From: Falciphora oryzae
Lineage: Eukaryota > Ascomycota > Sordariomycetes > Magnaporthales > Magnaporthaceae
Length of the DNA: 64,000 bases
Direction: 5' to 3'
NCBI GenBank assembly: GCA_000733355.1
Contig: JNVV01000017.1
Location: forward strand, 519,374 to 583,373
Shown here: positions 11,530 through 22,532 of the stretch, piece by piece
Position numbering within the stretch: the stretch's first letter is position 1
How the letters are laid out: the number at the start of each line of letters is the position of its first letter
The notes under the pieces: generated by a model
Databases searched by the model: none
What the model saw: the letters and a program-made list of their open reading frames with translations, nothing else
Told to the model about the DNA's origin: nothing
Program-made: the position numbers and the translations under genes

Positions 11530-12160
11530 ACCGTGTATCTCACAAAGATCCGCGCTACCAAAACCTCCTCCAATGACTCCGATCCGCCAGGCGCGCCTCA
11601 GCCGTAGTGGCCCAGAGGTGCTATTTGCCGGTGGGGAGATGAACCGTTTGGATGAAGTCCCTGCTGCCGTCAACGCAGACCGCGGTGATACGCGACCCGG
11701 CATCGGCAGCGCTCATGTGATCGCCCTCGCTAGCTACCCGTCAGCAGACGTCCTGCAGATACGGATCTCGATAGCATTACCATATGATGACCTCGGCCGT
11801 GTTGCCGGGGAGGACCGATTCGTTGGCCGCCACCGCTCCCTCCGGCGGCGCGTATCGCACCCCTGGTGCATGTTGCAATCCGGGGCAGCGACACGTATGA
11901 TGCAAATGTTCGCTCAGGGAGAGGGGGCGATACCGGCCCAGAGAAGCCAAGCGGCGACGCATTCAGACATAATGTGGCGTCGGCTGGCGGCCCCAGCCCC
12001 GGCTTCGGCGGACTCTGGGGGAGATAATGAGCAGTTGCCCGTTGAGTAGGCTCTCTCGCGTTCTCGTAGCAGCAGCCGGTCCCCCCTCGCAGGGGCCAGG
12101 CGCGCGCAAAGCGGTGGATGAGCTTGCGCCCACTTGCGCGCGAGATCTGGAGGTCAACAA
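11530..12160. other. Intergenic, no gene recognised
   Basis: No convincing coding exon on either strand; open frames overlap without family signal. Confidence 0.35.
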
Positions 12161-12754
12161 CTAGCCGTGTTGCAGGCAAAGGTAACTGATTGTATTTTGT
12201 GCACTGAGGCGGACTATATAGGACACACCTCGTGTTTCGACATAAACGAAAAAAAAGCCTGATATGGCTTGGAATAGCGTCAGGCATTCCTTGTGCCACT
12301 TAGTCCATTGACGCCCACGGCCATCGGTGTAGAAAGGGCCTCGCTTGTAGAGCTGAGCTTTCCCTTCCAACATTTTTTCGTCGATTTGCCGCACAAGATA
12401 CCGGCGACGTCCGGGAACACCTCCTTCTCGAACCGGGTCTCCACCTCGTCGCTTTCCACGTCCCAGGACGCCGAGGAGCCGGTGGCAGCATCGAGGCGTC
12501 CATCTTTCTGCGGCACTTTTTCCCTGCATCTTTATGTTTTGTTTTTCCTCCTCGCTGAGACCCGAGATCGGTACCCAATCGAAGCCCCGACAATAGTTGT
12601 TAGGATTTCTTCTCACCCACATCTCAAAGGGAGATTTTATACCAGAAATTTCCTGCTGAAGATCACCCAAGACCAGATGCCGTTTGCGATGGGACAAGCC
12701 AGGGGCGTTGGCCCCACAAGCTACCGGAGGTATGGGGCGGGACTGGTGGGGCAA
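12161..12754 (-). pseudogene. Unrecognised gene relic with frameshifts
   Basis: Protein-like text is spread over overlapping minus-strand frames: FEMWVRRNPNNYCRGFDWVP and SGLSEEEKQNIKMQGK in one, KDGRLDAATGSSASWDVES in a second, LVRQIDEKMLEGKAQLYKRG and PFYTDGRGRQWTKWHKECL in the first again. The switch points lie at short A runs, so one-base indels are likely. Composition is plausible for a soluble protein, but I recognise no domain. It may be a decayed gene or chance open reading. Confidence 0.3.
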
Positions 12755-12806
12755 CCAACCCTAATTTGAGCACCGCGGCCCGAGCCTCACTGGGCAAACT
12801 ACCTAG

Positions 12807-12833
12807 GTACCTACCTACCTACCTACCTACCTA
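12807..12833. repeat. (TACC)n microsatellite
   Basis: About six TACC units in a row, inside an otherwise featureless intergenic stretch (12755-13462) where I see no gene. Confidence 0.9.
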
Positions 12834-13462
12834 GCCTGCTCGTAGGCTAGGCTTGGGTCACAACGGCGCTGGGTACACAGGTCGAAATTCCCGGGCCTCA
12901 CTTGCCGGCACTTCTAGGTCCTGACGACATTGGTGCCAGAAAAGACCCTGGAGGACGTAAGGAATGCGACTCCATGTTGTGCGAGGGCTTTCTCTTTACA
13001 CGAGGTCTAGGTTGATCTAAAAAGTGCTAGAAACCACAGCGAACTCTAGCAAAAACAGGGATTGACATGCCATTTACCGCAAAGGAAAAAAATTGAAGAG
13101 CGAACCGGTGCCGACCCCGGGCAGTCCGTTGAACAGAAATCTCTCGCTTTGTGTGGGGAAACCCCTCCCAACGTCGGTTTCGATTCCACGGTCCCGAACA
13201 CCGTTGCAAATGAAATCCGCGCCTCCTGCGGTTCCTGCAAACGCAACGTCCTGTGCACTGGAAGAGATGGGCGCATGCCACGCGCTTCGCTAAGCGTCGT
13301 TAATACCCCAATAGTGTTTAAGCGCAAAAACGCCAGTGTTAACGACAGAGAGGCCGCGGAATATATCTTGGAGCATCATCCGAGCGATAGGGTCGATGCT
13401 AGACATATGGAATCATTTAGATTTAAAATCATATTTTTTTTTTGTCGGATTATGGACCGAAC

Positions 13463-14162
13463 TTACTTCGTAAAAGGAGTGGTGCTTTGTGCACCTGCGA
13501 CCTCCATTTGCTGGTGTTGCTGGCCTGGCATTTGCTGGTTGTAGCTTGCGTGTGGCTGCTAATCAACTGTAAGCATGCGTAGATGTACGCCGGCGTACCC
13601 AGTGGCGGGCAAATGCAAGTGTGCGGGTGACATGTCGTACCTGAAAACGAATGGGCGGCCCCATATTTGGCCACTCGCTTTGCTGAGCAGCCGGGAGCTG
13701 GAAAGCGGATATAGTTGGATTTCCTGTGTATTGTGGCTGCCGGGATAGCTGGTTTTCCAGAAGCCGGTATTCGGAGGCAAGCACAGCGTGTACCCCATCG
13801 GACCGCGGCTGCTGGAGCTGCTGGAGAGGGAGCTGCTGGGACACCGGGATTTGGGAAGAAAAATAATCTTGGGCAACTGCAAAGTGCCCCTCCTGATGCT
13901 GGGCATAGGTGATGGGGGCTGTCCCAAACTGCGGAGGAGGGCGGGCAATGGGCTGCTGGACGGGGGTCATTGCCTGTGTTCCAGCAGTACCATAGCCGTG
14001 AGGCCGCAGTTGCCGGGACGGCGAGGCAGCTTCTCCGTCCATTGTGGGTGGTGTTGTCGATGCGCTGGGCTCGACTGTAGGGTAAGTTGGCCTTGGTGGG
14101 TGATTCCCTTTGTCCGCCGTGAGAGGAGCTCGAGGCTTCTTGACTCTTGATATAGAAGCCAA
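13463..14162 (-). CDS. Gln/Pro-rich low-complexity protein, two exons
   Basis: Exon 1 (to 13641) encodes a P/Q/S-rich chain such as QQPIARPPPQFG and PVSQQLPLQQLQQP. Its end CAG joins through an 82-nt GT-AG intron (13559-13640) in phase 0 to a second exon (13558-13463) that keeps the same character, QPHASYNQQMPGQQHQQMEV, and ends TFTK-stop style at 13463. The matching composition across the junction supports splicing. No in-frame ATG lies at the 5' end of the open frame; the first internal ATG is near 14041 (MDGEAASPSRQ), so the start is uncertain and an upstream exon is possible. No domain recognised; it could be a transcription or RNA-binding cofactor, but nothing shows this. Confidence 0.45.
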
Positions 14163-15028
14163 GGTATGGTGGATAGCCCTACCCTACACCCGCCACCCAC
14201 ACCAAAAGTTGCTGGCGTTAAGACGTAGCCCGATGTTTCGAACAAGAAATCGTCTGGCCGACTCGATTAGGATTTGTTTTCATTTTGCGGGCCCTCGGCA
14301 CATAAACATGCTCCCACCCTCTCCCCCGGTAAGTCCCCCCGATACCCTCAGCCCTGTGTACGCTCCTCCACAGAGAAAAAGGGCGCGTGATGGTGGGGCT
14401 CTTGCGGATTCTTGAGGTGCTGCTAAGCACCGTGACAAGAGAGGTTGGGTGTGATGGGGAGGGGGAACGGGCGGGAGCGCAGGTTGGGCGCGCCAGACAA
14501 AACCATGGAGAAGAGGGAAAAAGAAAAATACGACCCACGATCCAAAAGACCCGTCTTTCGATAGCCGAGGGTAGGAATAAAGCCGGGAACCGGTCGTGCC
14601 CCCGTCCCACCGAAACGGGGGAGCGATGATGTAGTGATAGATGGCGAGGTGTTTCTGCCTCAATTGGGGCAGAATACGGGAGGGGGGTGCCTCTTCTGCG
14701 GGCCGATGCAACGACCTTGATAAACAGCACGAAGGTGTGTGGGTGTGGGTGACCAAGCAAGATGATCTTGGGGGAGGGGACAGACATGCGTCGTGGATGA
14801 TGGCGGCAGTGGTCCCCCCGGTCGGGCCTAGCTGAGCAGACAGGGGGCCCCGACCGGCCCAAGGAACGCCAAAAACAAAGGTAGGGCGTGGGTGCCGAAA
14901 AACGCCCCTTGGACAACGACAACGCTACCGTCTGTTGGGTGGGTACGCAGGGTTGGGTGCCACCCCTCTCCACTACGAAAACGAGTGGCGGCGGGCCAAA
15001 AGCACGGGGAGGGATGCGGGTGTTCGTC
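14163..15028. other. Intergenic, no gene recognised
   Basis: Region upstream of the Gln/Pro-rich gene. Purine-rich runs (near 14460-14530) but no supported gene. Confidence 0.35.
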
Positions 15029-15299
15029 GAATCTGGTGCACAGCTATTTATTGGTGGACATTGGACGAGACGACATCATGGGAAAAATGCGCCACGGGAA
15101 TCTGGTGCACAGCTATTTATTGGTTAGACACTGGACGAAACGACATTATGTGAAAAATGCGCCACGGGAACCTGGTGCATAGCTATTTATTGGTTGGATA
15201 CTAAACGAAACGACATTATGGGGAAAATGCGCCACAGGAATCTGGTGCACAGCTATTTATTGGTTGGACACTGGACGAAACGACATTATGGGAAAAATG
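15029..15299. repeat. 70-bp minisatellite, about four copies
   Basis: The motif ATCTGGTGCACAGCTATTTA starts at about 15031, 15100, 15170 and 15240 (69, 70, 70 bp apart), with a second conserved block ACGAAACGACATTATGGG in every unit. Units differ by a few substitutions and a one- or two-base gap. No coding function is evident. Confidence 0.9.
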
Positions 15300-16836
15300 T
15301 AAAGAAAGCACAGTAGCATTCTAACGTACGCACACCTTTGTAGATCCATGTGCCCTGTAAGATGTTTCCTTTGGATCCCCTACGTAAAAATTGCCTGAAC
15401 CTGCCTAACTCCTGCTGCACCTCCCTTGCCCAATATGAAAAAGACTCCTGAGCCATCGTTGCCCGGCGGCGGGCTCTCTTCATGCCAGCCGCGCTCGCTA
15501 CCTAGCCGGTCCAAGCCAGTAGGCGGACGCCTCTTTGTCCTAAGCTTGTGGCCTACTGCGAACACCAGCTAACAGAAAGTGTTGCCCGGTTCGATGAAGC
15601 CTGGCGATGCATCTATGCCCGAGCGCCGACCCTTCTGCTCCTATATCCGGGTAAAGTTTTGGATTCGACGCACACGTGTACCCCTTAAGCCTGGAGTATG
15701 GGTAGCATGTGGATTAAGTCCCATCCTTTCCCCGTATCAAGCCATTGCCAGCAGGCTCTGCATGAAGGCAACCGAGAAAAAAGACCAAAGGAACTGGCCG
15801 GGAGGCACGCCCAAGGCGTCCATCCGAAGCTGTCGATCTCTCGGTCGTCTAGGGACTACCCCTTGGGGGAACTCCGACTGTGTTCCCTAGCACCCCATGG
15901 GCTAGGTAAGCTAGCTGTCTACACTCCCCCGGGAACTTACCTCACCCAGCTACTGCTCTGCTCGGCATCCGCGCGCCCCAGGAGGAACTCACCTCTACCA
16001 GCCCCCACCCGTTTCGGTTTCCAGTATGCCCGCCAGGTCCAGCTGCAGACACAGCTCCGCCTCGGGGCCCAGCCAGGCCATCATATTGGACAGCACACCA
16101 GGCGCGAACCTGTGCCGCACGCGCAGCAGACTGTCAAGCGCGCCCTCGCGCCTGGCCGGCCACGCCCTCCTCCCCTCAGCATCGTTCTCGCCGCCCCGCC
16201 GCCGCGCGTAGATGCCTGCGTGGTAGTGCAGCATGTCGACACCCTGCTCTAGACTTCCTTTTCCTCTCTGGGCTGTGTCCTCGCTAGCTTTGTGACTCGC
16301 GCCGCGCACGGAAAACGCAACTTGGAGTCGACCGCAGGGGTAGCAACTGCTGTGAATGGTTTGAGTTTCCTACCGTGGCGCACTGCATACGAACTGGTCC
16401 GCGCCGCGATTCTCTTTTTCCCTATAAGTAGCCATGTAGCCATGGGAGAATCACTTGGATCGTGGCATCGTCTATCCCATACGCATCATCTTTTATATTC
16501 TAGCAAGCTTTTGGTTCCCAACTAGCTTTGCCCTCAGCCTTTCTTCTATTTAGCCGCAACGCAAGCATACCTACCTACCTCCTACCTGCACAATGGCCTA
16601 GTTAGTCCCCCCCCCACCGCGGGAATTTTCCGTTTCCCATAGCCCGCTTCCACCATGCGGACCTTGCAAGTGCTACGAGGGTTCCTTAAGGAAGCTACCA
16701 GCCCTATCTTTTACCCACCCCCATAATGTCGTCTCACAAGGACAAAGCGAACCGCCCCTATCAACACCGTCTTCCTCTTTGAACAAAAAAAGATGTTCAT
16801 TATGTACCTCCCACCCTACCGTTTCCGAAGCTGACC
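15300..16836. other. Intergenic with one weak exon-like stretch
   Basis: Mostly unassignable. On the minus strand 16309-15995 an open stretch with GC-rich third positions (VDMLHYHAGIYARRRGGEN, HRFAPGVLSNMMAWLGPEAE) could be an exon, but it has no start, no clear partner and no recognised domain. Confidence 0.3.
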
Positions 16837-17085
16837 GTGGTACCTCTCCGGCACGCCCTCTCTAGCACCCCACGCCAGGCCGCCGCAAAGGCCGCCGAGC
16901 TTGAGCAGCGCCGCCTCAACCACTTCCTCCGCGAAGCCGGCCGCGACGGCAACACGCTCGCCGCGCTGCCGCACCAGGCCGCCGACTCAAAAATGCGTAA
17001 GAAGGCGGCCAAAAAGGCCATGAAAAAAAAGATCAAAAAGATTATGGAGCCCCTGGTCGGGTCCTCTTCCGACGCCGCGGCCTGA
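16837..17085 (+). CDS. Small Lys-rich C-terminal exon (partial model)
   Basis: Open to a TGA at 17085 with strongly C/G-ending codons: TPRQAAAKAAELEQRRLNHF, LREAGRDGNTLAALPHQAAD, then a basic run RKKAAKKAMKKKIKKIM. The frame has no ATG before an upstream stop, so this would be the last exon of a gene whose 5' part I cannot place. The basic stretch could be a nuclear or nucleolar targeting signal. Not assigned to a family. Confidence 0.3.
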   Translation: MVPLRHALSSTPRQAAAKAAELEQRRLNHFLREAGRDGNTLAALPHQAADSKMRKKAAKKAMKKKIKKIMEPLVGSSSDAAA

Positions 17086-17137
17086 GGGACATGATCCTTT
17101 TCCCATTATGATTGTTTTGCAGACAACGAGATTGCTT

Positions 17138-17228
17138 TTAGTTAAGTTCGATCTTGCCGCGCAGGGCCTCGCGTAGCGAGCCGACGCCGAGGGCGTAGGG
17201 GACTTGGGCGAAGCGGAGGCGCGCTTCG
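17138..17228 (-). CDS. C-terminal fragment of an unknown gene, cut by an assembly gap
   Basis: Minus-strand text LRFAQVPYALGVGSLREALR GKIELN (a space is added) ends at a stop at 17138 and runs into the run of N. It reads like the C-terminus of an enzyme, but too little is present to name it. Confidence 0.3.
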
Positions 17229-17474
17229 NNNNNNNNNNNNNNNNNNNNNNNNNNNNNNNNNNNNNNNNNNNNNNNNNNNNNNNNNNNNNNNNNNNNNNNN
17301 NNNNNNNNNNNNNNNNNNNNNNNNNNNNNNNNNNNNNNNNNNNNNNNNNNNNNNNNNNNNNNNNNNNNNNNNNNNNNNNNNNNNNNNNNNNNNNNNNNNN
17401 NNNNNNNNNNNNNNNNNNNNNNNNNNNNNNNNNNNNNNNNNNNNNNNNNNNNNNNNNNNNNNNNNNNNNNNNNN
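17229..17474. other. Assembly gap (246 N)
   Basis: Unresolved sequence. It separates the gene fragment at 17138 from whatever encodes its N-terminus. To the right, up to 18568, I see no supported gene. Confidence 0.99.
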
Positions 17475-18568
17475 ATGGCTGCGGTGGAGAAATGCAAGCG
17501 CGGAAAAGGCCACAGGATGGTATCGCGGAGTGGCACGGGAGAAATCGATGATGACGGCGCTGGGATGGGCGGCCTTGTAATTAAGAGCCCCAGGCTCGGA
17601 GGTCGACGTTAAGCATTAGCAGCGAACATGCAGGCTTCAATGACCCGCTCGCGCCATAACGGAAGCCGAGCCGAGGAGGAACGGGCACAGCATTGGTTGG
17701 CCTATCTGCAAGGGACTTGTTTCCAATCCTGCCTGTCAGCTGAGGTTCAAGGATGCGATCCAGAGGCGTGGAGCGGTGGTGGTACCCTAGAAAGGCGGGG
17801 TTAGCATCGATGTTGGGAGATGCATCGCTGCGCACGTGGTTCTCGTCTTCGCTGAAGAGTCTGGGCGACGCGCAACATTGCACATGGACCTTGCGATGCA
17901 AGACGCGCTGTGGACGACCCGCGCTTGACATTCCCGCTCGTCAGTTTGAGCACTAGCCAGCTATTAGGGAGAGCCAAAGTAGAGGCGTTGTTGCGTGTCC
18001 CAGGGAGCGGCGGCGGCGGCGACGACAACGACACCGCCAGCAGAAAAGGCTTGACGATCACCCGTACACCTCTGTGCTCGGCGTGTCCACCTCTTCTTCG
18101 GTAGTAACGATCACCGCTCCATAGCCTCGCGACGCCAATTTCTGCCGAAAAAGCTTTTTGAGAAGGCGAGCGCCGTGTCAGTTGCGCTATGCAACTTTGG
18201 AGGCTGCTATTTGGCCCACATGAAAGGGGCACATCTTTACACAGCATGTCGCAGGTGGACAGGTGAAAAACGAACGTGGATTGAAAATGAAATCGAGGAA
18301 AAAAACAGAATAAAACTGAAGCGCTACAAACTTTGACAGATACAGCCGCTAAATCGTCCTAAACGCCCAAAAAAAAGTCCAGCCACCTCTCAGCAGCGGC
18401 AAGCTGCGAGAGCCGTCCTGCGGGAGCGTCTTGCAACGCCCCTCCCATCGGTCAAGCCCGGAGCCCCTCCATCTCTGTGCGGACACGATCAGCCCCTTAA
18501 TGAAGCGTCCCAATCTAATCCCGAGAGATTGGGAGCGTGTAAAGCACGTCGCCGGTTTTGCGCCTGGG

Positions 18569-18931
18569 CTAGCGAGCCTCGAGGTGCTCGAGGTCGCGCT
18601 TGACGGCCCCAGGGTGCGGGCCAATCAGTTGGACCCCCCCCTTGTCCTTCCACCATTGACCCGTGCTCCCGCTCCGGTCCTTTGTAGAGCGCTTGGGCTC
18701 GCGAGCCTCGAGGTGCTCGAGGTCCCGCTTGCTCCCCCCGGGCGTCTTCACGACCCTGCATCCAGAGGCCGGGCACGCGGTGATGGGTATGCGCAAGGGA
18801 TCCCCAATGATGCGACGGGCTTCGAGCTGCGTACCAGGTGCGGTGGGCTCGTCCCGGGCCGCGATTACGGGCGCTGCGGCGGCCTGCGTGGCTGCGAGGG
18901 CCAGGAGGGCGGTCAGGGCGGAGAAGTGCAT
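18569..18931 (-). CDS. Small secreted protein with Kex2-type repeats
   Basis: 120 residues from the ATG at 18931. A clear signal peptide (MHFSALTALLALAATQAAAA, then PVIAARDEP) is followed by a short Cys pair (ITACPASGCRVV) and two copies of KRDLEHLEAR, the second ending the protein exactly at the stop codon. KR before Asp is a canonical kexin cleavage site, and a third dibasic site (PKRSTKD) lies between. The layout fits a kexin-processed secreted peptide precursor; an effector role or a RiPP (dikaritin-like) precursor are alternatives, though the repeats contain no Tyr and no ustiloxin-type oxidase gene is nearby. The pyrimidine-rich 5' leader is normal for this kind of gene. Confidence 0.7.
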   Translation of the reverse strand: MHFSALTALLALAATQAAAAPVIAARDEPTAPGTQLEARRIIGDPLRIPITACPASGCRVVKTPGGSKRDLEHLEAREPKRSTKDRSGSTGQWWKDKGGVQLIGPHPGAVKRDLEHLEAR

Positions 18932-20109
18932 TGTGGAAGCGGTGCGAAGGAAATAAAAACAAAAGGAGAAGGACAAAAGGAAAAGACAAAGGAAAGGAGA
19001 CGATAAAAATGAAAAGTTGGAGATAGAAAGGTTTCCTGCAGAGCTGGATGGTGGTAGGTCGAATGGATGGGGAATCTCTCCTTTTTATGGGTTCGACTGC
19101 ATAGACCATGGCGGCCCCGCCTCCGCGCAACCCACCACAGGGGTATCCATCACTGCTTGCGCAAACAGCGACCCCGCACGCGTAAAAGGAGACCCCCCGC
19201 CACATTCCAACTCACACATTTCAACGCGCAACTGCACCACGAAAACAAAACTTCCCAACATGAAATTTGTACCGCTGGAATTGCCAAAAGCAGGAGATTC
19301 TTATGGGTTATTAGCTATGATTAGTGGCTAGGATTGGGGTTAGTGGTTGCGGCTTGAGTTAGGGCTAGGATTCGGGTTATCGGGATTGTGATAATGGAAT
19401 CGATAGCGGTAGTTGGAGGTTGGGCGGGGATTGGTAGTTAAACGCTGCATTTGCCCAATTGGAGGCAAGAATCGCTAGAAATTGTGGGGGCAGGGGGTTT
19501 CCTTTCACGCATGCAGGGGGCTGCTGTTTACGAAGTCGGCTTGCCTTCGAACCCCTGTGGCCCAAATTAGAACCTCTGTGCCTTGGCACCTTTCACCCGT
19601 CAAAGCACTGTTTTATTTTCGGGAGACGTGCTGCTTTTAAGTTTCGCCGCGAGCCTTTTGGCATGGGTGTTTGGTCCACATCGCGCCCCGCATGTCACTT
19701 TTTTCGCGGCATTTTCCCCAAAAGCGCATCATGCTAGATCGAAATGTAATTATTTTTTATAGACGTTCGGACGAGGACATAGGGAACCATGCGAGACGCC
19801 CCATTTATACTTGAGAATGCGGAGCCGGGGTTGTTTGTGCAGGCGAGAGCCAACGAGGACGAAGATAGGTGTCGCCAGCGACGCCATTTGCTATCAAACC
19901 CGGTCGCTGCGGTCGGGTCCTCGGCAACCACTAAACACTGCCGGACCGGAAGGTCCATAATGTTTGCCATTCTCTGGCGGATTTTTGCAACTCGCTGCAG
20001 GCTGCCGCCGGCGTGGGAGTCGTAACCGAAAGCCCGGTGCGGATGATAAAGGGCGTCTCGTCGTTGTCGTCGACGCATTGACGCACTGCTCGGTGCCAGG
20101 GTTCCTGCC
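18932..20109. other. Intergenic, with a telomere-like degenerate stretch
   Basis: At about 19318-19382 the plus strand reads as loosely repeated GGTTAG/TTAGGG-like words (GGATTGGGGTTAGTGG, GAGTTAGGGCTAGG). This may be a decayed interstitial telomere track. No gene recognised in the rest. Confidence 0.35.
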
Positions 20110-20900
20110 GCGTAACGAGAATGAATTGATCTGATTGGTCTGTCTGATGATGCGCCTGGCAGCGTCCTGCCCAACACGTCCGTGCGCCTGACTAATCAAA
20201 CCCGCATCACACCCCCTCAGGGATCGCCTTCAAATCCCGGTAGGGGATAAAATTAGGCCTTCCAAAGTCACGTGGCAGTCGTAATTGGGAGGGTAGGATC
20301 TGTGCCGGCCACCTCCGTGACGACCTCTAGGCCGGCCTCGCCCCCTGGCAGTGCGTCTTCCCTCTTTTCCAGGTCGATCTCCGTCTTTTCTGCCTGTGAG
20401 ATTTGCAGGGAAACGTCGACAAGTCACAACTGCTGTAAAAATCCCTCCCATTTTGCTTTGGTGAGGGGTTTGGTTAACCCATCCGCCAGTTGGGAGTCCG
20501 TTAGGACGTATCCGGCCACTCGCCGGCCGATAGCATTACTACCACCCGCAGCGCTCACAACGCCCTACTGCCGATTGCCCGCTCGCCAACAAGGAGCGCC
20601 GGAACGCGGCCCGACCCCCGTATGCCTTCGGGTTTAACCTGTTGGCCGCTCGATAGCAGCACTATATCCTGGTGTAATCCCAAATCTTTGCAGGGCCAGG
20701 CCTCCGGCCTCCAACCTACTCCGAATACCATCTTTCTGCTCCCCCAATTGTATGCCCTCGACTGCTTTGACACTCCGCGATTCCTGTCGCAGTCTCCGAC
20801 CCCTGTCCCAAGGGCTTGGAGACCGTCGCGGAGGGAATCGACCCTTTATAGATGTTGTGAGAGCTTTGTTCGGTTATTAATGCAAGGGGTCGTTCCCGAA
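20110..20900 (-). mobile_element. Degenerate Ty1/copia fragment with adjoining LTR
   Basis: On the minus strand the text DSQLADGLTKPLTKAKWEGF (20510-20430) matches the end of copia Pol (consensus ADGLTKxL), followed by a tail with internal stops and then a purine tract GAGGGGG at about 20215 immediately before TGTGATGCGGG, the expected polypurine tract and LTR start. Further upstream (20880-20690) VEGIQLGEQKDGIRSRLEAG is open and may belong to the same element. The two blocks are separated by a DR1 copy. The element is truncated and dead. Confidence 0.55.
20516..20677 (+). repeat. DR1 dispersed repeat, copy A (internal part)
   Basis: Shares CACTCGCCGGCCGATAGCAT, CAACAAGGAGCGCCGGAA and CTTCGGGTTTAAC with the other DR1 copies, but lacks the usual 3' end. 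It interrupts the copia fragment. Confidence 0.85.
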
Positions 20901-21069
20901 AAAGATCAGATGTGGTCGTTCTCGATCATGTCAACAGGTCGTTCCGATGAAGACCCCGGGTCGGACCGAGGCGCCCCACCCCGTAGTGGGGCACTGCGCC
21001 GCTGGGCCGCAGCAAGGGCCAGAAAGGCCCGCTAAGCACGCGGAACGCCAAGAAGTCGGGATGAGAGAC

Positions 21070-21620
21070 TTTTTAATCTCCGAATAATGACAGACAACAC
21101 CAGGAATTATGATGAAAGCAGAGGGGATAGACATCCAGGGCCGCAATGTCCCGATTGCCCTCGTAGTTGCCGATGCGAAACTCATGGCGGACGGGGACGT
21201 ACGGCTTGCCGTCATGGTCCATGTAGTAGGCATAGAGCTTCAGCTCACGCTTTAACACCTTTTGCGTGTCATCGGGCTTCCCGTTTTCGCTGTAGAGCCG
21301 CCATGCGGCCTAGTACATCTTGGCGCCCGGGCTTTGGGTGGTAGTGGCGTCTGGGCTCTGCGGGGAGTCGGGCGGCGAGGGGATGTAGAGGAGCTCGCCG
21401 GGCCGGAAGGCCATGTCGAGATCGCTGAAGCGGAACTTGCGCTGACTGGTGCCCGCAGCGTGGTGCTGGAGAGAATCGATGTGCCTCTTGATGAAATCGA
21501 CAAGCTTCCCGGCGTGATGCATGGTGACGGGGGAGTCAAGCATGGGGGCCATGGGCTGCGTACTGAATCGCCCTCCAAACGCCGTCGAATTCGGGATCGT
21601 TGGCCTCAAATTTGCACATA
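21070..21620 (-). pseudogene. AAA+ ATPase N-terminal region (DUF7025-like), broken
   Basis: Two minus-strand frames together give the fungal AAA+ upstream domain: FEANDPEFDGVWRAIQYA, then after a one-base shift FSDLDMAFRPGELLYIPS and PGAKMY, an in-frame TAG where the family has Gln (MYQxAWRLYS), then AAWRLYSENG, KLYAYYMDHDGKPYVPV and NYEGNRDIAALDVYPL. The text stops where the ATPase domain should begin, so this is a truncated remnant with at least one frameshift and one nonsense change (consistent with CAG to TAG). Confidence 0.65.
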
Positions 21621-21756
21621 GAAAAGTGGTCCCCCCTTAGGGACATCGCCCTTTCGTGTGGGATTTCCATTATAGCAGAGTGCCTGGGCACGATCTTGAG
21701 ATTTGTATAGCGTTAGCTACCTCGCACTTTGACCAACAGGTTTGGGGGGTTGTTCA

Positions 21757-22470
21757 TTATATATAAAAGGAAAGTATAATCCTTACTACCCGGCCGGTCG
21801 ACTTGACCACATATTCCTCGATAAAGCTTACGATAGCGTACTTGGATGCAATCGGCCGGAAACCCTCAGAAAGACCCATAAGATCGGGTGAGTTTGGCCG
21901 CAAAAGGTTAAGGTAAGGGTTGGGATATGTTGACCTGGATACCACCATAGCCAAGAGCTTCGCGGCCTTACCCACGAGGTCCGCAACGTCCATTCCGCGG
22001 TGCGGTGTGCCAAAGAATACGATGACTTTGGTGTTGCCGGCAATGCTGCTAAACGATTCCTCGTTGTTTGCAATGCGCAAAGCCTGTGCGGATGAGGCGG
22101 GGGTGTCCATCGGCTCATTTGGCCTTGCTCCATCAATGACCGAAACGCAATAGACGGACCTGCCTGACAATGATTCCCCCATGCCATGTCCGATAAAGAC
22201 AAGTGGGATATGAACGCTGTCTTCATCTTCTTGTTGATCTCTCAACCTACACAGCAAGTTGCGAGCATTTTCTTGAACACCTCCCATATTGTGAAGCCTG
22301 CCGACGAGACAGGCGTTGTATCCGTATGTCTTGATGCGAGTGTTTGGCAGCTTGCGCAAGAGCAGGTCGTTGAGCCACAGTGTCTTCGTCCCTGTGGGGG
22401 ACTCGCTAGTCAAGGACTCGAAGCAGTCGCCTAGTAGGCCATGGACGGCGACAATCCTGAGTTGTGGTGA
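21757..22470 (-). pseudogene. SesB/SERAC1-like hydrolase domain of a truncated NLR
   Basis: After an acceptor at about 22462 (TTGCTAACATG...CTCAG), the minus strand reads RIVAVHGLLGDCFESL, KTYGYNACLVGRLHN, LVFIGHGMG and FFGTPHRGMD, the core of an alpha/beta hydrolase found at fungal NLR N-termini. Splicing out 22084-22159 (GT-AG, 76 nt) would join IIVRQ to ALRIANNEE, the usual continuation, but the preceding G run is one base too short to stay in frame. The nucleophile Ser of GHSxG is Gly here. No NACHT follows, so the gene is cut short. Confidence 0.6.
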
Positions 22471-22532
22471 GTAGTCTCATGTTAGCAACAGTGCGGTCGT
22501 CGAAGAACCCCGAGGGGAAGGGGGCTTCTGCC

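Noticed and set aside
14935..15182. Small ORFs in the minisatellite
   Set aside because: They only translate the repeat units and have no start context or family signal.
15029..15299. CRISPR array
   Set aside because: Units are nearly identical along their length with no unique spacers, and the genome is eukaryotic.
17138..17551. ORFs spanning the run of N
   Set aside because: Their length comes from translating unknown bases; only the 17138-17228 end has readable text.
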